Part shown: positions 6,366-12,080 of the stretch, piece after piece
Position numbering within the stretch: position 1 is the first letter of the stretch
How the letters are laid out: every line of letters begins with the position of its first letter
Assembly: GCA_021801615.1 (NCBI GenBank)
Contig: JAJYXS010000173.1
Coordinates: 1 to 12,080 of the forward strand
Length of the DNA: 12,080 nucleotides
Direction: 5' to 3'
DNA from: Actinomycetes bacterium
Lineage (GTDB): Bacteria > Actinomycetota > Acidimicrobiia > Acidimicrobiales > RAAP-2
Notes under the pieces: generated by a model
Database searches by the model: none
Seen by the model: the letters and a program-made list of their open reading frames with translations, nothing else
Told to the model about the DNA's origin: nothing
Made by a program: the position numbers and the translations under genes

Positions 6366-7535
6366 GTGGACTGGGTGGACATCGCGGCCGCCGCCGTCCT
6401 GCTCCTCGCGGCGCTCCACGGTCTGAAGGTCGGCGCGCTGGTCCAGGTCCTGACGCTCGCGGGCTTCGTCCTGGGGGTGGTCGTGGGCGCGCTGCTCGCG
6501 GACGGCGTCGCGCCGTCGGTCCACGCCGCCTGGGCGAAGGCCGCTGTGGCGCTCGCGCTCGTCGTCGGTCTCGGGGCGATCTTCGGGGTCGCCGGCCGCG
6601 TCGTCGGGACCCTCGGCAACCGGGCAGCACGACGGCTCCGCCTTGGTCCACTCGACGCCGTCGCGGGGGTGGGCGTCGCGCTCGTGGCCGCGCTGTTCGC
6701 GATCTGGCTCGTCGCGAACGAGCTCGTCCAGGGTCCCTCGGGGTGGCTCAGCTCCGCGATCCAGCGCTCGAGCGTGGTGCGCGCGGTCGACGGGGTGATG
6801 CCTCCCCTGCCCGACGTGTTCGCGAAGGTCGAGGGGTTCCTCGGCGGGTCGGGGTTCCCGCCCGTCTTCTCCGAGCTCGAGCCCGCCCCGGTGCACATGG
6901 CGATGCCGAGCGCCGCATGGGCTCGAGAGATCGCGCACGCGGCGTCGACGTCGACGGTGAAGGTCCTCGGGCAGGCTTGCGGGTACCTGCAGGAGGGTTC
7001 GGCCTTCGTGGTCGCGCACGGCACGCTGGTGACGAACGCGCACGTGGTGGCGGGCGAGCGCGCCACCGAGGTCGTGGTCCAGGGCGAGCCGTACTCCGCG
7101 ACCGTCGTGTACTTCGATCCGACATACGACCTCGCGGTCCTGCGCACCGCCGCGCCGCTGGGTCCTTCGCTCGTGATCGACGCCTCGCCGGTGCCGACGG
7201 GCACCGAGGCCGCGGTCGTCGGTTACCCCGAGGACGGCCCGCTCACCGTCGTCCCCGCGGCGGTCGGCGTCCGGGTGGCTGCCCAGGGGCGGAACATCTA
7301 CGACGAGGGCACAGTGACTCGCCAGGTGTACCAGATCGACGCCGACGTCGAGCCGGGGAACTCGGGGGGCCCGCTCGTCGTGCCGAGTGGGCAGGTCGCA
7401 GGCGTCGTCTTCTCGCGCTCGACTGCGTACAGCGACGTGGGCTACGCGTTGGCGTCGCCGGGGGTCCGGAAGCGGGTGCTGGAGGCGGAGGGTCGCACCT
7501 CTGCGGTCGCAACGGGCGGGTGCACGAGCGGATGA
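6366..7535 (+). CDS. MarP-like membrane serine protease (CvpA-type N-terminus plus trypsin domain)
   Basis: The 389-residue protein has four N-terminal membrane helices (about 5-20, 24-45, 58-80, 97-118) in a CvpA/colicin-V-production-like region. A linker (120-195) leads to an extracytoplasmic trypsin-like domain (196-380). The catalytic triad is readable as H226 in VTNAHVV, D255 in YDLAVLR and S333 in GNSGGPLV. Two cysteines, C205 at the start of the protease domain and C386 near the C-terminus, sit where Mycobacterium tuberculosis MarP (Rv3671c) has its redox-sensitive disulfide. MarP is needed for acid and oxidative stress resistance and cleaves cell-wall hydrolases; the same role here is inferred. 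There is no PDZ domain, as in MarP. The GTG at 6366 directly precedes the first helix and is probably leaderless. Confidence 0.9.
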   Translation: MDWVDIAAAAVLLLAALHGLKVGALVQVLTLAGFVLGVVVGALLADGVAPSVHAAWAKAAVALALVVGLGAIFGVAGRVVGTLGNRAARRLRLGPLDAVAGVGVALVAALFAIWLVANELVQGPSGWLSSAIQRSSVVRAVDGVMPPLPDVFAKVEGFLGGSGFPPVFSELEPAPVHMAMPSAAWAREIAHAASTSTVKVLGQACGYLQEGSAFVVAHGTLVTNAHVVAGERATEVVVQGEPYSATVVYFDPTYDLAVLRTAAPLGPSLVIDASPVPTGTEAAVVGYPEDGPLTVVPAAVGVRVAAQGRNIYDEGTVTRQVYQIDADVEPGNSGGPLVVPSGQVAGVVFSRSTAYSDVGYALASPGVRKRVLEAEGRTSAVATGGCTSG

Positions 7536-7561
7536 CCCCGGTCCGCTGACCCGCCGGCCCC

Positions 7562-7715
7562 GCTGCCTCTGCCCCCGCCACCTCGGCCCCGCCACAGGCC
7601 CGCCGGCGCTGCTGCCTCGGCCCCCGCCACAGGCCCGCCGGCCCTGCTGCCTCGGCCCCCGCCACAGGCCCGCCGGCCCTGCTGCCTCGGCCCCCTCCAC
7701 AGGCCCGCCGGCCTG
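7562..7715. repeat. 35-bp tandem repeat array between protease and GH15 genes
   Basis: Units start at 7611, 7646 and 7681. The first two are identical over 35 bp; the third differs at one internal base and at its end. A longer degraded unit fills 7562-7610. Each unit contains CAGGCC-CGCC-GGCC(C)TG, able to fold as a GC hairpin. The 35-bp period shifts the reading frame each time, so the array is not a coding repeat. It fills most of the 202-bp gap and may end transcription from the protease gene or lie in the leader of the GH15 operon. Confidence 0.85.
7700..7715 (+). terminator. Hairpin at end of the repeat array
   Basis: CAGGCC (7700-7705) pairs perfectly with GGCCTG (7710-7715) around a CGCC tetraloop. 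It is the only unit whose stem is perfect; the other two carry a one-base bulge. No T-run follows, so this is either a weak intrinsic terminator of the protease transcript or an RNA structure 22 nt before the GH15 start codon. Confidence 0.3.
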
Positions 7716-7737
7716 GTACGGGGTGGGCCGGATAAGA

Positions 7738-9795
7738 ATGGCGCTCGTGCCCCAGCGCATCGAGGACTACGCCGTCATCGGGGACCTCCATACGATGGCG
7801 CTCGTCGGACGCGACGGTTCGATCGACTGGCTGTGCCTGCCGCATTTCGATTCGGCCGCGTGCTTCGCCCAGCTGCTCGGTACCGAGGAGAACGGGTTCT
7901 GGAAGATCGCGCCGGCCGGTGCACCCGAAAGCGTCGTCGGCACGCGCCGGCGCTACCGCGGCAACACGCTGGTCCTCGAGACCGAGATGGACACGAAGGA
8001 AGGCACCATCCGGCTGACCGACTGCATGCCGATCCGGGAGCAGCGACCCCAGGTCGTGCGCGTCGTGGAGTGCGTGCGCGGCACCGTCCCGGTCCGCATG
8101 CAGATGGCGGTGCGCTTCGACTACGGCGAGGTCGTCCCGTGGGTGACGCGTCACGACCACCTCCTCACCGCGACCGCCGGGCCGAACGCGGTGTCGCTGT
8201 GGACCGCCTCGCCGACGCGCGGCGAAGGGATGACCACGGTCTCGGAGCTCACCTTGCGCGAGGGTCAGCGTGCGAGCTTCTCGCTCACGTGGTTCCCCTC
8301 GCACGAGGTGCCGCCCCCGCCTACCGACCCCGGTTACGCCGTGGCGTTCACCGAGGCATGGTGGGAGCGGTGGTCGACCTCCTGCTGCTTCGAGGGGCCG
8401 TACAAGGACGCCGTGCTCCGCTCGCTCATCACCTTGAAGGCGCTCACCTACGCGCCAACGGGCGGCATCGTCGCTGCCGCGACCTCCTCGCTGCCCGAGG
8501 CGATCGGCGGGGAACGGAACTGGGACTACCGCTACTGCTGGCTGCGCGACGCGACCTTGACCCTCGAGGCCCTCATGCGGGGCGGCTACCACGCGGAGGC
8601 CATGGCGTGGCGCGACTGGCTGCTTCGGGCGACCGCGGGCGACGTCTCGAAGCTCCAGATCATGTACGGCGCGTCGGGTGAGCGCCGGCTCGACGAGTGG
8701 GAGGTCGACTGGCTGCAGGGGTACGAGGGGTCGAGGCCCGTGCGGATCGGCAACGCAGCGTCCGGGCAGTACCAGCTCGACGTCTACGGCGAGGTCATGT
8801 CCGCCCTCTACACCGCCGCGCGCTGGGACGGCGTCCATACGCGGGCCATCTGGGACCTCCAGTCGAAGCTGGTCGAGTTCCTCGAGGACGGCTGGCGCGA
8901 ACCGGATGACGGGATCTGGGAGGTACGCGGGCCGCGGCGCCACTTCACGCACTCGAAGGTGATGGCGTGGGTCGCGGTGGACCGGGCGGTTCGGACGTTG
9001 GAGGATTGGCCGGAGCTCGAGGGCCCGATCGACAAGTGGCGCAGGTTGCGCGACGAGATCCGCGATGAGATCTGCACGAAGGGCTTCGACGCCGGGAAGA
9101 ACGCCTTCACGCAGTCCTACGGCTCGGACGTGCTCGACGCGAGCCTGCTCATGATCCCGCGCGTGGGGTTCCTGCCCGCGAGCGACCCTCGCGTGGTCGG
9201 GACCGTCGAAGCCATCGAGCGCGAGCTCGTGGAGGACGGGTTCGTCCTCCGCTACCGCACCACCGACGAAGGCGCAGTCGACGGGCTCCACGGGAGGGAG
9301 GGGGCCTTCCTCGCCTGCTCGTTCTGGTTGGCCGACTGTCTGCACATGATCGGTCGCGAGCGCGACGCGATCGGGCTCTTCGAGCGGCTGCTCGCCCTCC
9401 GCAACGACCTCGGCCTCCTGGCAGAGGAGTACGACCCGGTGGCGGGACGCCAGGTCGGCAACTTCCCGCAGGCGTTCTCCCACGTCTCCCTCGTGAACAC
9501 GGCGTTCCTGCTCACCGGCCAAGAGGCGCTGCAGGCGGCGGTCGAGCCGTCAGCGCGCCGCGTCTCGGCAAGCGCGCCCGCGGGGACTGCGGGCTCCTCG
9601 CGATGGAGCATCGGCGCGTTGCGGCGTGGGGTCCACGTCGGCGCGCGGCCGGCTCGGCACGGGGGCGGCCCACGAGGTGACGACGGCGCGGGCGCGAGCA
9701 GCGTGGGCGCGGCCGGGAGCATCGGCGGCGACGGCGCAAGCGCGACCGGCGGCAGCCTCCGACAGGGACGAGGGCAGAAAGGCAGGGTCACGTGA
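7738..9795 (+). CDS. Glycoside hydrolase family 15 (glucoamylase/trehalase type)
   Basis: The 685-residue protein opens with RIEDYAVIGDLHTMALVGRDGSIDWLCLP, the hallmark N-terminus of bacterial GH15 proteins, followed by a beta-sandwich region (to about 200). An (alpha/alpha)6 catalytic barrel runs from about 215 to 600. Motifs include ERNWDYRYCWLRDA (259-272), a GYEGSRPVRIGNAASGQYQLDVYGEV stretch (328-353), DGIWEVRG with likely catalytic acid E395, and AEEYDP with likely base E563 or E564. GH15 enzymes release glucose from trehalose or alpha-glucans; the actinobacterial clade includes phosphate-requiring trehalases, so trehalase is favoured but not certain. The ATG at 7738 fits the family start, with only a weak GGA before it. 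Residues 606-685 are Gly/Ala/Ser/Arg-rich low complexity beyond the usual end. The stop overlaps the next start by 4 nt (GTGA). Confidence 0.93.
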   Translation: MALVPQRIEDYAVIGDLHTMALVGRDGSIDWLCLPHFDSAACFAQLLGTEENGFWKIAPAGAPESVVGTRRRYRGNTLVLETEMDTKEGTIRLTDCMPIREQRPQVVRVVECVRGTVPVRMQMAVRFDYGEVVPWVTRHDHLLTATAGPNAVSLWTASPTRGEGMTTVSELTLREGQRASFSLTWFPSHEVPPPPTDPGYAVAFTEAWWERWSTSCCFEGPYKDAVLRSLITLKALTYAPTGGIVAAATSSLPEAIGGERNWDYRYCWLRDATLTLEALMRGGYHAEAMAWRDWLLRATAGDVSKLQIMYGASGERRLDEWEVDWLQGYEGSRPVRIGNAASGQYQLDVYGEVMSALYTAARWDGVHTRAIWDLQSKLVEFLEDGWREPDDGIWEVRGPRRHFTHSKVMAWVAVDRAVRTLEDWPELEGPIDKWRRLRDEIRDEICTKGFDAGKNAFTQSYGSDVLDASLLMIPRVGFLPASDPRVVGTVEAIERELVEDGFVLRYRTTDEGAVDGLHGREGAFLACSFWLADCLHMIGRERDAIGLFERLLALRNDLGLLAEEYDPVAGRQVGNFPQAFSHVSLVNTAFLLTGQEALQAAVEPSARRVSASAPAGTAGSSRWSIGALRRGVHVGARPARHGGGPRGDDGAGASSVGAAGSIGGDGASATGGSLRQGRGQKGRVT

Positions 9796-10841
9796 AGGCA
9801 CTCACGGTCGTACCTCTCGAGAAGGGATCGGCCGAGCTCACCGACGTCGGCGATCCTCCGGAGTCCGACGGACCCGTGCTCGTCGAGACGATCGGCGTCG
9901 GCATCTGCGGCACCGACGTCGAGATCCTCTCGGGGGAGTACGGCTGGGCGCCGCCGGGGCGGGAGCGGCTCGTGTTGGGCCACGAGTCGCTTGGCCGGGT
10001 GCTCGAGGCGCCACCGGGCGGTCCGGTCGTCGCCGGTGACCTGGTCGTGGGCATCGTCCGGCGCCCCGACCCGGTGCCGTGCGGCAATTGTGCGGTCGGC
10101 GAGTGGGACTTCTGCCGCAACGGGAGGTACACGGAGCGCGGCATCAAGGAGCACGACGGCTACCTCTCCGAGCGCTACCGGATCACGCCCGAGTACGTGG
10201 TGAAGGTCGATCCGTCTCTCGGCCTGCTCGGAGTGCTGCTCGAGCCGACGAGCATCGTCGCCAAGGCATGGGAGCAGGTCGAGAGGATCGGGCACCGCGC
10301 GCACTGGGAGCCGTCGACCGCGGTGGTCACGGGCGCCGGGCCGATCGGGCTGCTCGCCGCGCTGATCGGCGTCCAGCGCGGGCTCGAGGTGCACGTCATC
10401 GACCAGATGGCCACGGGCAGGAAGCCCGATCTCGTGCGCGCCCTCGGCGCGCGCTACCACACGGGCGCGATCGCGGACGCGGTGGACTCCCCCGACGTCG
10501 TCATCGAGTGCACGGGCGTCTCGAGCCTCGTGCTCGACGCGATGGAGCACGTCGGGCCCGGCGGGGTCGTGTGCCTCACCGGCGTGTCGTCGAAAGGACG
10601 CGAGATCGCGGTCGACGAGGGTGCGCTGAACCGCTCGATGGTCCTGGCGAACGAGTCGGTGGTCGGCTCCGTGAACGCCAACCGCCGCCACTACGAGGCG
10701 GGAGCCACCGCGCTCGCAAGCGCCGATCGTGACTGGCTCCAGCAGCTCGTGAGCCGCGCCGTGCCGCTCGATCGCTGGCAGGACGCCCTCGAGCGCACCC
10801 CCGACGACGTGAAGGTCGTGGTGCAGTTGAGCGACGCATGA
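9792..10841 (+). CDS. gdh: Zinc-dependent glucose 1-dehydrogenase (MDR superfamily)
   Basis: The 349-residue protein is a medium-chain dehydrogenase with catalytic zinc residues C39 (GICGTD), H64-E65 (GHES) and E151 (LLEPTSI). A lobe with cysteines at 97, 100 and 108 follows, then a GxGPxG nucleotide site at 181-186. The TERGIKEHDGYLSERY stretch (114-129) and the C-terminal GSVNANRRHYEAG motif mark it as a glucose dehydrogenase of the type first known in archaea rather than an alcohol or threonine dehydrogenase. It would oxidise glucose to gluconolactone, feeding an Entner-Doudoroff-like route. Asp204 at the end of the second strand of the Rossmann fold hints at NAD+ use, which is an inference. 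It overlaps the GH15 gene by 4 nt at its start and the MBL-fold gene by 4 nt (ATGA) at its end, so the three are translationally coupled. Confidence 0.9.
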   Translation: MKALTVVPLEKGSAELTDVGDPPESDGPVLVETIGVGICGTDVEILSGEYGWAPPGRERLVLGHESLGRVLEAPPGGPVVAGDLVVGIVRRPDPVPCGNCAVGEWDFCRNGRYTERGIKEHDGYLSERYRITPEYVVKVDPSLGLLGVLLEPTSIVAKAWEQVERIGHRAHWEPSTAVVTGAGPIGLLAALIGVQRGLEVHVIDQMATGRKPDLVRALGARYHTGAIADAVDSPDVVIECTGVSSLVLDAMEHVGPGGVVCLTGVSSKGREIAVDEGALNRSMVLANESVVGSVNANRRHYEAGATALASADRDWLQQLVSRAVPLDRWQDALERTPDDVKVVVQLSDA

Positions 10842-11872
10842 CCGGGACCGACGCTCCGGACCCAGGACCGGGTCATCTGGTCACAGAGCACACCCGCGTG
10901 CACGTCGGCGGCGTCGAGCCCACGGAGCCCGGGGAGCCCGCCGAGCCGGTCGAGATCGGGCCGGGGGTCGTCCAGATCGACACGCTGCTCGGCGGCTGGC
11001 GGCGGATGACCGCCGGGTATCTCGTGGAGGGTCCTGCTCCCGTGCTGATCGAGACGGGGAGCCAGTCGTCGGTTCCCGCGCTCCTGGCCGCGCTCGAGCG
11101 GCTCGGCGTCGGAGCGCACGAGCTCGCAGGGGTGGCGGTCACCCACATCCACCTCGACCATGCGGGCGGCGTGGGTGACGTGGCTCGCGCGTTCCCGAGC
11201 GCGACCGTCTACGTGCACGAGAAAGGGGCGCGCCACCTCGCTGACCCGAGCCGGCTCGTCGCATCCGCCGAGCGCGTGTACGGCCCGCTCCTCGACGGCC
11301 TCTACGGCCGTCTCGAACCGACGCCACCAGAGCGCCTGCACGTACTGGCCGACGCAGAGGAGGTGGAGATCGGACCCGGACGGGTGCTCACCACGGTCGA
11401 TTCCCCCGGGCATGCGAAGCACCATCTCGCCCTTCACGACTCCCTGAGCGGCATCCTGTTCGCCGGCGACGCGGTGGGTGTGCGGCTTCCGGACGCCGGC
11501 ATCCTGCGACCGGCGACTCCTCCGCCGGACTTCGACCTCGAGCAGGCTCTCCATTCGTTGCACAGGTTCGCCTCGCGCCGGCCCTCGGGCATCGCCCTCG
11601 CCCACTTCGGGTTGCTGGACGAGCCCGAGCCGCTGCTCGAGGAGGCCGAGGCGACGCTGCGCAGCTGGGCCGAGACCGCCGAGCGCGCGTTCCGCCAGGG
11701 CCGCGACATCGTCGAGGCGCTCGAGGAGCGCTTCCGGTTCGACACAAGCCGGGTGCCCGCCGAGCATCGCGAGAAGCTGGAGGTCCTAAACGGCTTCCAC
11801 TCGAACGCGGCCGGGCTCCAGCGCTGGCTCGAGACGCGCGGCAGGGACGAGGTGGCCGGCGGCGCCGGATGA
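10838..11872 (+). CDS. MBL-fold metallo-hydrolase
   Basis: The 344-residue protein has the full metallo-beta-lactamase-fold metal set: H103-x-H105-x-D107-H108 in VTHIHLDHAGG, H192 in DSPGHAKHH, D211 in FAGDAVG and H256 in LAHFG. A dinuclear metal site is therefore likely. The first 40 residues are a Pro/Glu-rich extension, and about 85 residues after the last metal ligand form a helical, charged tail. The ATG at 10838 is supported by the ATGA overlap with the dehydrogenase gene. MBL-fold enzymes include lactonases, thioesterases and glyoxalase II. The tight coupling to a glucose dehydrogenase makes a gluconolactone-type lactone a candidate substrate, but this is only context. Confidence 0.88.
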   Translation: MTGTDAPDPGPGHLVTEHTRVHVGGVEPTEPGEPAEPVEIGPGVVQIDTLLGGWRRMTAGYLVEGPAPVLIETGSQSSVPALLAALERLGVGAHELAGVAVTHIHLDHAGGVGDVARAFPSATVYVHEKGARHLADPSRLVASAERVYGPLLDGLYGRLEPTPPERLHVLADAEEVEIGPGRVLTTVDSPGHAKHHLALHDSLSGILFAGDAVGVRLPDAGILRPATPPPDFDLEQALHSLHRFASRRPSGIALAHFGLLDEPEPLLEEAEATLRSWAETAERAFRQGRDIVEALEERFRFDTSRVPAEHREKLEVLNGFHSNAAGLQRWLETRGRDEVAGGAG

Positions 11873-11881
11873 GCGGCTGAG

Positions 11882-11894
11882 CGGCGGGCCGCCG
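11882..11894. terminator. Small GC hairpin in a convergent intergenic gap
   Basis: CGGCG (11882-11886) pairs with CGCCG (11890-11894) across a 3-nt loop, 10 nt after the MBL-fold stop codon. A second stem, AGCGC (11902-11906) with GCGCT (11914-11918), follows. Both lie between convergent genes. No T-run is present, so termination is a guess. The rest of the gap holds short direct repeats of CGACCCGTAGG (11923-11933 and 11968-11978), the second inside the next gene. Confidence 0.25.
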
Positions 11895-11962
11895 GAGGCG
11901 AAGCGCTGCCGACGCGCTGAGCCGACCCGTAGGGGTGAGGCGAGTCGTAGGGGCGGTAGCTG

Positions 11963-12080
11963 TCAGTCGACCCGTAGGCGACGGCGCAGGTCGTCCTGGC
12001 GAGACTCGAATTCGTCGAGCGAGATGCGCCCTTCCGCCAAGTCCTCGTGGAGCCGGGCGAACTGCTCCAGGAGCGCCTCC
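11963..12080 (-). CDS. C-terminal end of a SHOCT/GvpG-like small protein (5' partial)
   Basis: Only the last 38 residues are in the window, read from the right edge to a TGA at 11963-11965. They form LEQFARLHEDLAEGRISLDEFESRQDDLRRRL, which fits the short helix-'G-x-I-(S/T)-x-x-E-F/Y'-helix pattern of SHOCT domains and of the C-terminus of gas-vesicle GvpG. Both families share this pattern and 38 residues cannot separate them. SHOCT tails usually sit behind membrane segments or other domains that would lie beyond the window. The gene converges on the MBL-fold gene. Confidence 0.6.
   Translation of the reverse strand, partial: EALLEQFARLHEDLAEGRISLDEFESRQDDLRRRLRVD

Noticed and set aside
7562..7715. 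CRISPR array
   Set aside because: The 35-bp units abut directly with no spacers, and no cas genes are in the window.
7387..7737. In-frame extension of the GH15 protein upstream to base 7387
   Set aside because: The extension would translate the end of the protease gene in the wrong frame and the 35-bp repeats. The conserved GH15 N-terminus begins a few residues after the ATG at 7738.
6228..7760. N-terminal extension of the minus-strand isomerase-family frame to base 7760
   Set aside because: The frame stays open, but the translated part is low-complexity and antisense to the MarP-like gene. The conserved protein begins at about 6227.
7243..9522. Long minus-strand ORF opposite the GH15 gene (759 codons)
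   Set aside because: It is rich in Arg, Pro, Ala and His with no domain, and lies opposite a fully conserved GH15 gene. High third-position GC explains the lack of stops.
1..12080. Mobile elements, tRNA or rRNA genes, and toxin-antitoxin or defence genes
   Set aside because: No transposase, integrase, terminal inverted repeats, tRNA-like cloverleaf or defence-related domain could be recognised by reading both strands.

Overview
The base composition is very high in GC and the start codons are mostly GTG. The gene families point to an actinobacterium: a MarP-type membrane serine protease, a mycothiol-dependent DinB-like enzyme, an F420/flavin luciferase-like oxidoreductase, and a proline-rich PDZ membrane protein. 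A soil or aquatic Acidimicrobiia-like lineage is a reasonable guess, but the sequence does not prove it. Many long ORFs on the opposite strand are GC-driven shadows and are left out.

Layout. (1) Bases 1-765, plus strand: the 3' part of a PDZ protein whose N-terminus is an 18-bp tandem repeat encoding a Pro-rich hexapeptide. (2) Bases 766-888: a convergent gap with a palindrome-containing direct repeat. (3) Bases 889-6227, minus strand: a probable four-gene transcription unit. In transcription order it holds a mycothiol-dependent maleylpyruvate isomerase-family enzyme, a large YfhO-like membrane protein, a luciferase-like oxidoreductase and a PhoU-family protein. The membrane protein and oxidoreductase genes overlap by about 83 bp. 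(4) Bases 6228-6365: a divergent promoter region in which both genes carry a matching -10-like hexamer exactly 8 nt before a GTG start, suggesting leaderless transcripts. (5) Bases 6366-7535, plus strand: a MarP-like protease with four membrane segments. (6) Bases 7536-7737: a 35-bp tandem repeat array able to form hairpins. (7) Bases 7738-11872, plus strand: a tightly coupled three-gene operon with two 4-nt overlaps. It encodes a GH15 glucoamylase/trehalase-type hydrolase, a zinc-dependent glucose 1-dehydrogenase and an MBL-fold hydrolase. (8) Bases 11963-12080, minus strand: the C-terminal end of a SHOCT/GvpG-like small protein.

How the genes may work together. The clearest pathway is in the last operon: GH15 would release glucose from trehalose or an alpha-glucan, and the dehydrogenase would oxidise it to gluconolactone. 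The MBL-fold enzyme could act on a product such as the lactone, although its substrate cannot be read from sequence. The MarP-like protease lacks a PDZ domain, while the PDZ protein 5.6 kb away lacks a protease domain; a partnership is possible but unproven.

No mobile element, phage gene, CRISPR array, tRNA, rRNA or recognisable defence system was found. Most of the window looks like ordinary chromosomal housekeeping and metabolism, with a few unusual structural details listed under findings.
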